A stretch of DNA of 64,000 bases from assembly GCF_001641285.1 (NCBI RefSeq), contig NZ_CP014841.1:3100001-3164000 (forward strand). The letters run 5' to 3'. The position numbers were made by a program, and so were the translations under genes. The notes under the pieces were generated by a model. It ran no database searches and was not told the origin of the DNA. It saw only the letters and a program-made list of their open reading frames with translations. This document shows positions 26,809-36,326 of this stretch, in pieces. Position 1 is the stretch's first letter. Each line of letters begins with the position of its first letter. Origin of the DNA: Dyella thiooxydans (GTDB lineage Bacteria > Pseudomonadota > Gammaproteobacteria > Xanthomonadales > Rhodanobacteraceae).

Positions 26809-27539
26809 ATGCCGGCCGGAAGGGCTGGTTTCGCCCGGGCCACCAGCCAGCCACCGAAGCCACCGGAAGATCCCCAGGTACGTGCCCTGCTCGACGGCAT
26901 GGCCGAAACCTGCACCTAGGGACATCCCGACCAGTTCGGCCAGTACCAGGGCATGGTCGCCTACTCCCACGGCCGCTACGCGGCGGCGATGCGGCGGTTC
27001 ACCATCGGCGCCTATTACGCCGACAAGGTGTCCCAGCTCAGCATCGGCCTGATGTACCTCAACAGCCAGGGCGTCGCGCGCGATCCGGTGAAAGCCCTGG
27101 CGTGGACGGCACTGGCCGCCAAGCGCGGTTATCCCCGCTTCGAGGCGGCCCGCGACGGCATCTGGAAGAACCTGTACGACGACCGGCGCAAGCAGGCGTC
27201 GGTGCTTAGCGACGAGTTGGCCGAGACCTATGCCGACGCGACGTGCACGCGAAGCCGCGGATGATCGGCGAATTGCGCTATTACCGCACGCAGCTCACCG
27301 GCTCGCGCCTGGGCGACGATCCCGGCGTGCATACGGTTGCGGTCGGGCCGTCGCAGACCGAGGGCGTGAATTGCATGCGCGCAGCCCGGGTCGGGTCGCG
27401 TGGGGCCGAGTGCGGCAGCGCGGACATGGCCTCGCACAAAACATGGGATCCGAGGCTTTGCTTCAAGATGCGCGACGCGCAGTACGAGTGCACGGTGACC
27501 GTCGGCGAGGCCCAGCGGAACACCAGCGACAAGCCCTGA
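26809..27539 (+). pseudogene. Degenerate Sel1-repeat protein gene
   Basis: The frame opens at ATG 26809 and reads VRALLDGMAETCT before an in-frame TAG at 26917-26919. The same frame continues with GHPDQFGQYQGMVAYSHGRY and a Sel1-like repeat (LSIGLMYLNSQGVARDP and KALAWTALAAKRGYP), then ends at 27264. The rest (KPRMIGELRYYRTQLTGSRL onward to 27539) is in another frame, so a frameshift lies near 27240. One nonsense change and one frameshift show a decayed gene; an N-terminal signal peptide is also missing. The original was probably a periplasmic Sel1/TPR-like protein. Confidence 0.75.
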
Positions 27540-27563
27540 CCGGCAACGGCCCAGGGCTATACT
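27536..27563 (+). promoter_or_regulatory. Putative sigma70 promoter for lptM-dapF-DUF484-xerC
   Basis: TATACT (27558-27563) as -10 and CTGACC (27536-27541) as -35, spaced 16 bp. It lies 27 bp upstream of the lptM ATG. Confidence 0.45.
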
Positions 27564-27590
27564 CGCGGTCTCTTCTTTGAGGACTCCCGC

Positions 27591-27791
27591 ATGCGCCGTC
27601 TGCTCCTGCCCACCCTGGCCGCCCTGTCCGCAGCCGCCTTGGCCGGTTGCGGCAACAAGGGTCCGCTGGTGCTGCCCGCGAAGCCGGTCGCGCCCGCCTC
27701 CGCTGCGAGCGCGCCGGTGACTCCCGCTGGCGCGAGCAGCTCGTCGCCGGTGCCGGCGACGAGCACCCCGGCATCGACCGGCTCGCGCTGA
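27591..27791 (+). CDS. lptM: LPS translocon maturation lipoprotein LptM (YifL-like)
   Basis: 66 residues. Signal peptide with lipobox LAGC (Cys20) followed at once by GNKGPLVLP, the conserved CGxKGPL signature of LptM/YifL, then a low-complexity Ala/Pro/Ser tail. LptM assists oxidative maturation of the LptD/E LPS translocon in the outer membrane. A GAGG ribosome site precedes the ATG. lptM next to dapF, DUF484 and xerC is the usual gammaproteobacterial order. Confidence 0.88.
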   Translation: MRRLLLPTLAALSAAALAGCGNKGPLVLPAKPVAPASAASAPVTPAGASSSSPVPATSTPASTGSR

Positions 27792-27806
27792 AGCGGCTTG
27801 CGGCGC

Positions 27807-28640
27807 ATGACGCTGCGCTTTTCCAAGATGCACGGCATCGGCAACGACTTCGTCGTGCTCGATCGCCGGCACGATCCTTCCGTCCTGGATGTCGCGCTGG
27901 TCCGCGCCATGGCGGATCGTCGCAAAGGCGTTGGTTTCGACCAGCTGCTGACCGTCGAGCCGGCGCGCGATCCCTCCTGTGCCTTCTATTACGGCATCTG
28001 GAATGCCGACGGCTCGCCGTCCGGCCAGTGCGGCAATGGCGCGCGCTGCGTCGCTGCCTGGCTGCACCGCGCCGGGGCGCTGCCGCTGGGCCGGACGGTG
28101 CGGCTGGAGAGTCCGTCCGGCCCGGTCGCGGTGCAGCTGCAGGCGCCGCTGGACGTGGCGGTGGACATGGGTGAGCCGGTTTTCGAGCCGTCGCGCGTGC
28201 CGTTCCAGCGCACGCGCGACGTCGACGGTCACCCGCTCGTCGTGGGCAGCGACACGCTGACCATCGGCGTGGCATCGATGGGCAATCCGCACGCGGTGCT
28301 GCTGGTGGAAGACATCGACGCCCCGGGGGTGGACGCGCTGGGGCCGCGCATCACCACGCACCCGGATTTTCCGCAACAGGTCAACGCAGGCTTCGCCCAG
28401 CCGCTGGCGCGCGACCACATCCGGCTGCGCGTGCACGAACGCGGCGCCGGCTGGACGCTGGCCTGCGGCACCGGGGCCTGTGCAGCGATGGCGGTGCTGC
28501 GGCGGCGTGGCCTGGTGGACACTGAAGTGCGCGTGGATCTGCCTGGCGGCTCGCTCACGATCACCTGGCCCGGCCCCGGCCATACGCTGTGGATGCGCGG
28601 TCCGGCCGCCTTCGTGTTCGAGGGCGAGTGGCCGGCGTGA
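27807..28640 (+). CDS. dapF: Diaminopimelate epimerase
   Basis: 277 residues from ATG 27807 (a TTG at 27798 would add three). Catalytic cysteines C75 in GQCGNGARC and C220 in ACGTGACA are both present. It converts LL- to meso-diaminopimelate in lysine and peptidoglycan synthesis. The start MTLRFSKMHGIGNDFVVLD is canonical. It follows lptM by 15 nt. Confidence 0.97.
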   Translation: MTLRFSKMHGIGNDFVVLDRRHDPSVLDVALVRAMADRRKGVGFDQLLTVEPARDPSCAFYYGIWNADGSPSGQCGNGARCVAAWLHRAGALPLGRTVRLESPSGPVAVQLQAPLDVAVDMGEPVFEPSRVPFQRTRDVDGHPLVVGSDTLTIGVASMGNPHAVLLVEDIDAPGVDALGPRITTHPDFPQQVNAGFAQPLARDHIRLRVHERGAGWTLACGTGACAAMAVLRRRGLVDTEVRVDLPGGSLTITWPGPGHTLWMRGPAAFVFEGEWPA

Positions 28641-28739
28641 TGCGGCGTTGATGTTCGCCCGCGCAGGTCGCAGACTCGGTAAGTCCGCGCGGCGAAAGAT
28701 GCTGCGCCCTGTCCCCGACGTGCCCGAGGATCGACCCGC

Positions 28740-29423
28740 ATGACCGACAGCGTGACCGAGCCGACGCTGCAGCCCGAGCAGGTAGCCGCCTACCTGCGCC
28801 GCCACCCCGACTTCCTGACCGACTATCCCGACCTTGCCGCGAAACTCACGCTGCCTCGCGAGCAGGGGGCCGCCGCCTCCCTCGCCGTGTACCAGCTGCA
28901 GAGCCTGCGCGAGAAGAACGCCGAACTCGAGGGCCGGCTGGCCGAGCTGGTCGCCATCGCCAGCGAGAACGAGGCGCTGATGAAGCGGGTGCACGACCTG
29001 ACCATCACCCTGCTACGCGCCAACACGCCCGAGGTTACCGCGCGCAGCGTGATCGCCAAGCTCAGCGCCGACTTCCAGACCGAGCAGGTCCGGCTGGTGC
29101 TGTTCGGACCGGCCACGCTGCCGCCGGCGGACTGGCTGGTGCACGTACCGGAGGGGCGTGGGGGGATGCCGGAGTTCGCGGACTTCCTCGCCCACCACGA
29201 GCCGATCGCCGGACGCCTGTCGGCCGAGCGCCTGTATCGGCTGTTCGGTCAGCGCGCGGAAAACGTGCGCTCTGCGGCAGTGATGCCGTTGGGCGAACTG
29301 GGCCTGCTGGCGATCGGTTCGAGCAATCCCGATCATTTCCAGCCGGGCATGGGCACGCTGTTCCTTAAGATGATCGCCACCACGATCACTGCCGCGCTCA
29401 CGCGGGCGCGCGACATCGGCTGA
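28740..29423 (+). CDS. DUF484 family protein
   Basis: 227 residues. Starts EPTLQPEQVAAYLRRHPDFL, has a coiled-coil at about 50-80 (LREKNAELEGRLAELVAIA), and ends in a GAF-like domain (VMPLGELGLLAIGSSNPDHF). This is the DUF484 family found between dapF and xerC in many gammaproteobacteria. No established function; a link to XerC or signalling is only inferred from position. AGGA lies before the ATG. Confidence 0.93.
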   Translation: MTDSVTEPTLQPEQVAAYLRRHPDFLTDYPDLAAKLTLPREQGAAASLAVYQLQSLREKNAELEGRLAELVAIASENEALMKRVHDLTITLLRANTPEVTARSVIAKLSADFQTEQVRLVLFGPATLPPADWLVHVPEGRGGMPEFADFLAHHEPIAGRLSAERLYRLFGQRAENVRSAAVMPLGELGLLAIGSSNPDHFQPGMGTLFLKMIATTITAALTRARDIG

Positions 29424-29433
29424 GCCCTTCGCC

Positions 29434-30339
29434 ATGACCCGGACATCGGCCGCCCCCGCCCGATCGCAGGTGGAGGCGTGGCTGGCACGGCTGGCCGACG
29501 AAAGGCAGGCATCGCCACATACCCTGGCCGGCTACCGGCGCGATCTGGAAAAGCTGCTGCGCTACATGGAGGCACAGGATCTGGCCGGCTTCGATCGGCT
29601 CGACGTCCATGCCATGCGCCGTTTCGTCGCCGCCGAACACCGCGCCGGACTCTCGCCGAAAAGCCTGCAGCGCCTGCTTTCGGCCTGTCGCAGCCTGTTT
29701 CGCCACCTCACACGGGAAGGCCGGCTCGACCACGACCCCGCACTCGGGGTGCGGGGACCCAAGGTGCACCGCAAGCTGCCGCAGGTGCTCGATGTGGACG
29801 AAGCGGCCAGCCTGATCGAACACGGCGGGCAGGAAGGCCCGCTTGGCCTGCGCGACCGGGCGATGCTGGAGCTGTTCTATTCCTCCGGCCTGCGTCTGTC
29901 CGAACTGTGCGGGCTGCACTGGCAGGATCTGGACCTGGAAGGGGGTGAGGTGCGCGTGCTCGGTAAAGGTCGCAAGACCCGCATCGTGCCGGTGGGCCGT
30001 CCGGCAGTGGAGGCGCTGCGCGCGCTGGGTGGGGCCGAAGGCACGAGCCCCGCCTCGCCGGTCTTCCGGGGACGAGGCGGAGCGCCGATCAGCCCCCGGA
30101 CGGTACAGGCCCGCCTGAAGACGCTGGCGCTGCAGCAGGGAAGCGCCAAGCGTGTTCACCCTCACTTGCTGCGACATACGTTCGCCAGCCATATGCTGGA
30201 GTCTTCCGGCGACCTGCGCGCGGTACAGGAGTTGCTCGGCCATGCCGACATCGCCACCACGCAGATCTACACCCACCTGGATTTCCAGCATCTGGCCCGC
30301 GTCTACGATGCGGCCCATCCGCGCGCCAAACGCAAGTAA
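29434..30339 (+). CDS. xerC: Site-specific tyrosine recombinase XerC
   Basis: 301 residues. N-terminal SAM-like core-binding domain (SPHTLAGYRRDLEKLLRYM) and a C-terminal catalytic domain with the H-x-x-R motif HLLRH (H244, R247), H270 and nucleophile Y279 in TTQIYTHL. The first catalytic Arg is in SSGLRLSELCGL and the Lys in GKGRKTR. With XerD it resolves chromosome dimers at dif. It follows DUF484 by 10 nt. Confidence 0.97.
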   Translation: MTRTSAAPARSQVEAWLARLADERQASPHTLAGYRRDLEKLLRYMEAQDLAGFDRLDVHAMRRFVAAEHRAGLSPKSLQRLLSACRSLFRHLTREGRLDHDPALGVRGPKVHRKLPQVLDVDEAASLIEHGGQEGPLGLRDRAMLELFYSSGLRLSELCGLHWQDLDLEGGEVRVLGKGRKTRIVPVGRPAVEALRALGGAEGTSPASPVFRGRGGAPISPRTVQARLKTLALQQGSAKRVHPHLLRHTFASHMLESSGDLRAVQELLGHADIATTQIYTHLDFQHLARVYDAAHPRAKRK

Positions 30340-30435
30340 TTCCGGCGGCGAAAGGTTGGCGACGGAATGACGCAAGCGGCCTGAAAGCAGGGAACGTCGA
30401 CACTCCCGGGCATCCTCTGTTCAGCATGGCTGCCG

Positions 30436-31551
30436 ATGGTTCCCGTCGTCTCCCCGGACAACCCGCAGGCACAGACCCCCGCATCCCGGGAGCTCGCACC
30501 GTCGTCACCGCCCATGACAGGGGGACGCGTACCGGTCGGCGGGCTGGCTTGCCGCGGCATTCACCGGATCCTGGTGCTGCGCCCCAACCACCGGCTGGGC
30601 AACACGCTGCTGATCACGCCGCTGCTGAGCGAACTCGAGCGCTATTTCCCGGGCGCCGAGGTCGACGTGGTCACCGGTTGCGAGGCCGCCCCAGACATCT
30701 TTGCCGGCTTCCGCCAGGTCCGCCGCATCTATCAGCTCACCCGCCGCCCGGGACATCATCCCTGGCGCCTGTGGCAAGCCATCCGTTCGATGCGACGCGC
30801 ACGCTACGACCTCGCCATCGATTGCGTGAAGGGGTCGCGCTCCGCCCGCCTGCTCATGCGCTGGAGCGGCGCACGGCATTGGATCGCCCCGCCATTCGAT
30901 GCCCAGGATCAGCGCCAGGCCGGCCCTGCGTGGCAGGCGGTGTGGTCGAGCGCCCCGGGCCATTTCGCCCTCGATGCGGTGCATGCGCTGCGGCACGCGC
31001 TCGTCGCCGGGGCGGGCGCCCTGGAACGTCCGCAGCCCCGGTTGTGCATGAAACTGCGCGCCGATGAAATACAGGATGGACGCGCCACGCTCGACAATCT
31101 GCTCGACGAGGCGCCCCCCCGCGGGCCGGTGGTGGCGATCTTTCCCAATGCCACGGGCAACAAGCGATTGTCCGGCAAGTGGTGGCAGCAGTTCATCGAG
31201 GTGCTGCAGCAGTACGATCCTTCACTGCGCTTCATCGAAATGGTGGCTGCGCACGGCTGCTCGCAGCTCGAGGGAAAGCTGCCGGCCTACTTTTCCAGCG
31301 ATGTGCGCCGGATGGCGGCACTCATCCGCCAATGCGACGGCTACATCAGTGGCGACTGCGGCGTGATGCATCTGGCCTGCGCCAGCGGCACGCCCACGCT
31401 GGGCCTGTTCACCCGGCCCAACCTGGAGCGCTACCGACCGTACGGCCCGCTCGACGGCGCCATCGCCGTCGATCCGTCCGACGTGGCGCCAGCCGTCGCG
31501 GCCGCGAAATCCTTCCTGGATGCCCTGCCCGGAAGTCGAGCCGTGGACTGA
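30436..31551 (+). CDS. Glycosyltransferase family 9 (heptosyltransferase-like)
   Basis: 371 residues. GT9 features: [21 protein letters not shown] near residue 44, [26 protein letters not shown], and [22 protein letters not shown]. These are ADP-heptose:LPS heptosyltransferase-type enzymes acting on the cytoplasmic face during LPS core assembly. The first 40 residues are Pro-rich and dispensable-looking; ATG 30514 is an alternative start. The gene stands alone rather than in an LPS cluster, so the exact acceptor is uncertain. Confidence 0.85.
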   Translation: MVPVVSPDNPQAQTPASRELAPSSPPMTGGRVPVGGLACRGIHRILVLRPNHRLGNTLLITPLLSELERYFPGAEVDVVTGCEAAPDIFAGFRQVRRIYQLTRRPGHHPWRLWQAIRSMRRARYDLAIDCVKGSRSARLLMRWSGARHWIAPPFDAQDQRQAGPAWQAVWSSAPGHFALDAVHALRHALVAGAGALERPQPRLCMKLRADEIQDGRATLDNLLDEAPPRGPVVAIFPNATGNKRLSGKWWQQFIEVLQQYDPSLRFIEMVAAHGCSQLEGKLPAYFSSDVRRMAALIRQCDGYISGDCGVMHLACASGTPTLGLFTRPNLERYRPYGPLDGAIAVDPSDVAPAVAAAKSFLDALPGSRAVD

Positions 31552-31631
31552 GCGCGGGCGGGGCTCGCCCCCGCTTGCAATCGCCAGCTCCGAACCCCAC
31601 TGAGACCGTTCGTCTGTCTCGCGGAGCTGCC

Positions 31632-32165
31632 ATGGAATCGTTCCACGCCACCACCATCGTCTCGGTGCGCCGCCACGGCAAGGTCGTGATCGGCGGTGAC
31701 GGCCAGGTGACCCTGGGGCACACGGTGATGAAGGCCAATGCCCGCAAGATCCGCCGGCTCGGCAAAGGTGACGTGCTGGCCGGTTTCGCCGGTGCCACCG
31801 CCGATGCGTTCACGCTGTTCGAACTGTTCGAGCAGAAGCTCGAAAAGCACGGCAACAACCTCACCCGCGCCGCGGTGGAGATGGCCAAGGATTGGCGTAC
31901 CGACCGCCGCTACGGAAAGCTCGAGGCGATGCTCGCGGTGGCCGACAAGGACACCTCGCTGCTGATTTCCGGCAACGGCGACGTGCTGGAGCCCGAGCAG
32001 GGCCTGATCGCGATCGGCTCGGGCGGACCCTACGCCCAGTCCGCGGCGCTCGCGCTGCTGGAAAACTCCGACCTCGATGCCCGCAGCATCGTCGAGAAAT
32101 CGCTGAAGATCGCCGGCGACATCTGCATCTACACCAACCACAACGCGGTGATCGAAGAGCTCTGA
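31632..32165 (+). CDS. hslV: ATP-dependent protease subunit HslV
   Basis: 177 residues. The catalytic Thr region TTIVSVRR begins at residue 7, after a short MESFHA leader; in E. coli the nucleophile is exposed by removing Met alone. Other proteasome-like features: [20 protein letters not shown] and [15 protein letters not shown]. It forms the double hexamer peptidase of HslUV. It lies 73 bp upstream of hslU. The leader must be processed to expose the Thr. Confidence 0.95.
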   Translation: MESFHATTIVSVRRHGKVVIGGDGQVTLGHTVMKANARKIRRLGKGDVLAGFAGATADAFTLFELFEQKLEKHGNNLTRAAVEMAKDWRTDRRYGKLEAMLAVADKDTSLLISGNGDVLEPEQGLIAIGSGGPYAQSAALALLENSDLDARSIVEKSLKIAGDICIYTNHNAVIEEL

Positions 32166-32238
32166 GCGCTCGTCGCTGCCGCCGTTCCGGCCCCGGGCCG
32201 GGCCGGCGGTCCCGCCAGTCCCCACTGACCGGTGACCC

Positions 32239-33579
32239 ATGTCCGAACTCACCCCTCGCGAAATCGTCAACGAACTCGACCGCTACATCATCGGCCAGCA
32301 CGACGCCAAGCGCGCCGTGGCGGTGGCCCTGCGCAGCCGCTGGCGCCGCATGCAGCTGGATCCGGCGATGCGCAACGAGGTGACGCCGAAGAACATCCTG
32401 ATGATCGGCCCCACCGGCGTAGGCAAGACCGAGATCGCGCGACGCCTGGCCACGCTGGCCAACGCGCCGTTCGTCAAGGTCGAGGCGACCAAGTTCACCG
32501 AGGTCGGCTACGTCGGCAAGGACGTCGAGTCGATCATCCGCGACCTCGCCGACGTGGCCTACAAGCTGACCCGCGAGCAGGCGATCAAGCGCGTGCGCAC
32601 CCAGGCCGAGGACCGTGCCGAGGACCGCATCCTCGACGCCCTGCTGCCGCGCCGCCAGGCGCCGGCCGACTGGAGCCACGACACTGCAGCCGCGCCGTCG
32701 ATCGACAGCGACACCCGGCAGAAGCTGCGCAAGCAGCTGCGCGAGGGCGCGCTGGACGATCGCGAGATCGAGCTGGAGACAGCGATGAATGTGGGCGTGG
32801 AGATCATGTCGCCGCCGGGCATGGAAGAAATGGGCGCCCAGCTGCGCCAGATGTTCCAGAACCTCGGCGGCGCCAAGACGCAGAAGCGCAAGCTGGCGAT
32901 CCGGGCGGCGCGGCCGCTGCTGGTCGACGAGGAGGCGAGCAAGCTGCTCAACGACGAGGAGATCCGCGCGCAGGCGGTGGAAGCGGCCGAGCAGCACGGC
33001 ATCGTCTTCATCGACGAAATCGACAAGGTCGCCCAGCGCAGCGACTACGGCCACTCCGGCGTCAGCCGCGAAGGTGTGCAGCGCGACCTGCTGCCGCTGG
33101 TCGAGGGCTCCACCGTGTCGACCAAGTACGGCCCGATCAAGACCGACCACATGCTGTTCATAGCCTCCGGCGCCTTCTCGCTGGCCAAGCCGTCGGACCT
33201 GATTCCCGAGCTGCAGGGCCGCCTGCCGATCCGGGTCGAGCTGTCGGCGCTGTCGGTGGACGACTTCAAGCGGATCCTGCGCGAACCGAACAACGCGCTG
33301 ACCAAGCAGTACGTCGCCCTGCTGGCAACCGAGGGCGTGACGGTGGAATTCGCCGGGTCGGGCATCGACCGGCTGGCCGAGGTGGCCTTCCAGGTGAACG
33401 AGCGCACCGAGAACATCGGCGCCCGCCGCCTGCACACCGTGATGGAACGCCTGCTGGAAAGCATCTCGTACGAGGCAGCAGACAAAAGCGGCGAAAAATA
33501 CCTGATCGACGACGAATTTGTGGATAAAACGCTGGGAAGCCTGGTTCAGGACCAGGATCTCAGCCGCTACATCCTCTAA
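32239..33579 (+). CDS. hslU: ATP-dependent protease ATPase subunit HslU
   Basis: 446 residues. Walker [10 protein letters not shown], Walker [11 protein letters not shown], pore loop region [11 protein letters not shown] and C-terminal LSRYIL, which inserts into HslV to activate it. The I-domain lies at about 110-240. It unfolds proteins for HslV. Immediately downstream of hslV, as usual. Confidence 0.97.
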   Translation: MSELTPREIVNELDRYIIGQHDAKRAVAVALRSRWRRMQLDPAMRNEVTPKNILMIGPTGVGKTEIARRLATLANAPFVKVEATKFTEVGYVGKDVESIIRDLADVAYKLTREQAIKRVRTQAEDRAEDRILDALLPRRQAPADWSHDTAAAPSIDSDTRQKLRKQLREGALDDREIELETAMNVGVEIMSPPGMEEMGAQLRQMFQNLGGAKTQKRKLAIRAARPLLVDEEASKLLNDEEIRAQAVEAAEQHGIVFIDEIDKVAQRSDYGHSGVSREGVQRDLLPLVEGSTVSTKYGPIKTDHMLFIASGAFSLAKPSDLIPELQGRLPIRVELSALSVDDFKRILREPNNALTKQYVALLATEGVTVEFAGSGIDRLAEVAFQVNERTENIGARRLHTVMERLLESISYEAADKSGEKYLIDDEFVDKTLGSLVQDQDLSRYIL

Positions 33580-33600
33580 ACAAGCCGGGTTTCCCCAGTC

Positions 33601-33609
33601 TGCTAAAAT
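33601..33609 (+). promoter_or_regulatory. Putative extended -10 promoter
   Basis: TGCTAAAAT matches an extended -10 (TGn plus TAAAAT), 8 nt from the start of the downstream gene. That is unusually close and would give an almost leaderless mRNA. No clear -35. Confidence 0.3.
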
Positions 33610-33616
33610 CATCGCC

Positions 33617-34231
33617 ATGGGCAAGGTCATCGAACTCAAAATCACCGGTCAGCGGGCGCAGCTGCGTGAAGCGCAGCAGCGGCAGCAACTGGTGCGGCTG
33701 TGGCGCGGCGATCTGGAACACGGCAGTTTCTGCGGCTACGTGGCCGGCGTGGGGCGGGAATTCTTCCTGCTCTGGGTGGTCGGCGATGCGATCACCTATG
33801 ACGGTCTGTACGTGATGCGCCACCGCGACGTCACCGAGCTGGAGGCGCCGGACGCACACCACTCGTTCATCGAGCGGGCACTGGCCGTCAAGCACATCGT
33901 GCCGCGGGTACCACGCCAGTTTCCGCTGGATGGCATCCGCGAAGTGGTGCAGGCCGCCGGCCTGCTCTCGCCGGTGGTCGGCGTGCACGTGGACAGCGAG
34001 GAGGAGTCGGAGGTCTGCTACGTCGGGCGAGTGCTCGGCGTCGAGGAAGACGGCTTCAACATGCAGGAAATCACTCCGGACGCGGAATGGCTGCGTGAGC
34101 CCTCGTTCTTCGCCTGGGACGAGGTGTCGACCATCAGCATCCAGGACGGCTACGCGCAGTCTCTGCTGGCCGTTGCGGGCGATCCGCCGCCACTGGAGCA
34201 GGGCGACTCCGGCGTCGGCCGCGCGCAGTAA
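33617..34231 (+). CDS. Hypothetical protein, possibly two Sm/SH3-like barrels
   Basis: 204 residues from ATG 33617. Two segments share a pattern: residues about 37-75 (FCGYVAGVGREFFLLWVV then MRHRDVTELE) and about 130-175 (VCYVGRVLGVEEDGFNMQ then AWDEVSTISI), suggesting duplicated small beta-barrels. No annotated family recognised. It follows hslU by 37 bp and is followed by a strong terminator, so it may be read through from hslVU. Function unknown. Confidence 0.75.
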   Translation: MGKVIELKITGQRAQLREAQQRQQLVRLWRGDLEHGSFCGYVAGVGREFFLLWVVGDAITYDGLYVMRHRDVTELEAPDAHHSFIERALAVKHIVPRVPRQFPLDGIREVVQAAGLLSPVVGVHVDSEEESEVCYVGRVLGVEEDGFNMQEITPDAEWLREPSFFAWDEVSTISIQDGYAQSLLAVAGDPPPLEQGDSGVGRAQ

Positions 34232-34255
34232 GGCCGCCACACCAGCCGCACACGA

Positions 34256-34281
34256 AGCCCACCGGAAACGGTGGGCTTTTT
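34256..34281 (+). terminator. Intrinsic terminator after the hslVU-distal gene
   Basis: 9-bp stem (34256-34264 with 34269-34277), GAAA tetraloop, then a T-run. It ends the rightward transcript that includes hslVU and the unknown gene. Confidence 0.85.
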
Positions 34282-34375
34282 CGTGCGCGCCTTTGGATGA
34301 TGGCGGCAACGTTCACTCCCGCTTGCCGGGACCGGCGTTGCAATGGGGCGATCGCCCATCGACGCGGAGTGCCCC

Positions 34376-36094
34376 ATGTCCAGGAAGAAGGTCGCCGACA
34401 TCATCATCGAGACGCTGGTCGAAGCCGGCGTGCAGCGCTGCTACGGCATCGTGGGCGACACGCTGAACCACGTCACCGATGCGATCCGCCGCAGCCCGAT
34501 CGCCTGGGTGCACATGCGACACGAGGAAGCCGGCGCCATGGCCGCGGGCGGGGAGGCGCTGATCACTGGACGGCTGACTGCCTGCGCCGGTACCTGTGGG
34601 CCGGGTAGCCTGCACTTCGTCAACGGATTGTTCGAGGCTCATCGCAATCGCGCACCGGTGGTGCTGATCGCCACCCAGGTGGCGACCGCCGAGATGGGCA
34701 TGGACTTCCCGCAGGAAGTGGACCTGAAGGCGATCTACGACACCTGCAGTCACTTTTGCAGCTACATCCATCATCCGGCGCAGGCGCGCCGGGTCACCGC
34801 GCTGGCCGCGCAGGCGGCGCTGAACCGCCGCGGCGCGGCGGTGATCATCGTGCCCGGCGACATCAGCAGCGCCGAGGTGGACGAGGGCCTGCCGTTCCGG
34901 CCGCACCAGCCGCAGCCGCTGCTGCGTCCCAGCGACACCGAGCTGGATGCGATCGCCGATCGGCTCAACGCCGGCAAGCGCGTGACGATCTACTGCGGCT
35001 CCGGCTGCGAGGGAGCGCACGACGAAGTGGTCGCACTGGCCGAGAAGATCCAGGCGCCGGTGGCGCATACCTCGCGCGCCAAGGATTTCATCGAGCCGGA
35101 CAACCCGTACAACGTCGGCATGACCGGCATCATCGGCGAGCCCTCGGGCTTCCGCGCGATCGACGCCTGCGACACCCTGCTGCTGCTCGGTGCCGACTTC
35201 GCCTGGAGCCAGTTCTACCCGCACGAAGCCACGCTGATCCAGGTCGACAGCGATCCCACCCACCTGGGCCGCCGCCATCCGGTCGACCTCGGTGTGGTCG
35301 GGCACGTGCGCGAGACGCTGCAGGCGCTGTTGCCACGGCTGCATCCGCGGGAAGATCACGCCTTCTTGCGCAACAGCCTGCGCCTTCGCGCGGACACGCG
35401 CGGGCGCGAGCAGGGCGAGGAGCATGCCGGTCACGATGGGCTGGTCCATCCGCAGTACCTGACGGCACTGATCGATCGCCACGCCGACGACGATGCGGTG
35501 TTCACGGCCGATGGCGGCAGCCCGATGGTGTGGCTGTTGCGGCATGTGCGCAGCAACGGCCGGCGACGGACGCTCACCAGCCTGGTGCACGGCACCATGG
35601 CGAACGCGATGCCGTCGGCACTCGGCATCAAGAAGGCGCTGCCGGAGCGGCAGGTGATCGCGTTGTGCGGTGATGGCGGCCTGGCCATGCTGCTGGGCGA
35701 CCTGCTCACCGCCGTGCAGGAAGACATCCCGATCAAGGTGGTCGTCTACAACAACGGTTCGCTCGGCTTCGTCGAGATGGAGCAGAAGGTGGAAGGCCTG
35801 CTCGACGCCTATACCGACCTGAAGAACCCGGACTTCGCCCGGCTCGCCGATGCGATGGGCATCTACGGTCGCCGGGTGGAAAGCGCCGGCGCGCTGGAAG
35901 AGGCGGTCCGGGACGTGCTGTCGCGACCCGGCCCGGCCCTGCTCGACGTCAGGGTCAACCGCTATGAACTGGTGATGCCGCCGAAGATCGAACCGGGCCA
36001 GGTGCTGCATACCGCGCTGTACTCGGCCAAGGCGGTGCTGAGCGGTCGCGGCGACGAGGTGGGCGAGCTGCTGCGCAGCAACTTCCTTGACTGA
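34376..36094 (+). CDS. poxB: Thiamine-diphosphate-dependent pyruvate oxidase/dehydrogenase (PoxB-like)
   Basis: 572 residues from ATG 34376 with GCGGAG upstream; ATG 34343 is less likely. Domains: N-terminal PYR with the activating Glu in MRHEEAGAMAAGG, a middle FAD/TPP-family domain, and a C-terminal ThDP domain with CGDGGLAMLLGD and NNGSLGF (GDG-x-NN motif). It matches PoxB, which oxidatively decarboxylates pyruvate to acetate at the membrane, passing electrons to ubiquinone. Acetolactate synthase-type activity is the main alternative. The acs module 20 kb away could recycle the acetate. Confidence 0.88.
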   Translation: MSRKKVADIIIETLVEAGVQRCYGIVGDTLNHVTDAIRRSPIAWVHMRHEEAGAMAAGGEALITGRLTACAGTCGPGSLHFVNGLFEAHRNRAPVVLIATQVATAEMGMDFPQEVDLKAIYDTCSHFCSYIHHPAQARRVTALAAQAALNRRGAAVIIVPGDISSAEVDEGLPFRPHQPQPLLRPSDTELDAIADRLNAGKRVTIYCGSGCEGAHDEVVALAEKIQAPVAHTSRAKDFIEPDNPYNVGMTGIIGEPSGFRAIDACDTLLLLGADFAWSQFYPHEATLIQVDSDPTHLGRRHPVDLGVVGHVRETLQALLPRLHPREDHAFLRNSLRLRADTRGREQGEEHAGHDGLVHPQYLTALIDRHADDDAVFTADGGSPMVWLLRHVRSNGRRRTLTSLVHGTMANAMPSALGIKKALPERQVIALCGDGGLAMLLGDLLTAVQEDIPIKVVVYNNGSLGFVEMEQKVEGLLDAYTDLKNPDFARLADAMGIYGRRVESAGALEEAVRDVLSRPGPALLDVRVNRYELVMPPKIEPGQVLHTALYSAKAVLSGRGDEVGELLRSNFLD

Positions 36095-36326
36095 AGATCG
36101 GGCGGAAGCAACGGCTTGCTCGCACCCGCCTTGGGCAAGGCCGGAACGCGGCCGCAGCCTAGCGGCGCGTCTGGCCGCGCCAACGGTTCCCGACCGGCAA
36201 CCGTCTCGCGGACAAGCGGCCGGGATGACCCGCGCCGCACCTCGAGGGACGCGCCCCTTCGTGCGGCGGGTCAACCCGCCTGACGGAAGGGCGTTCGGAA
36301 GGAACCTTCCCACGCAGGAGCCGGCC

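Noticed and set aside
31553-31580. GC-rich hairpin after the GT9 gene as a terminator
   Set aside because: Stem is broken by a bulge, short, and lacks a T-run; not convincing.
32179-32209. Hairpin between hslV and hslU
   Set aside because: Complementary arms leave almost no loop and have two mismatches; hslVU are expected to be co-transcribed.
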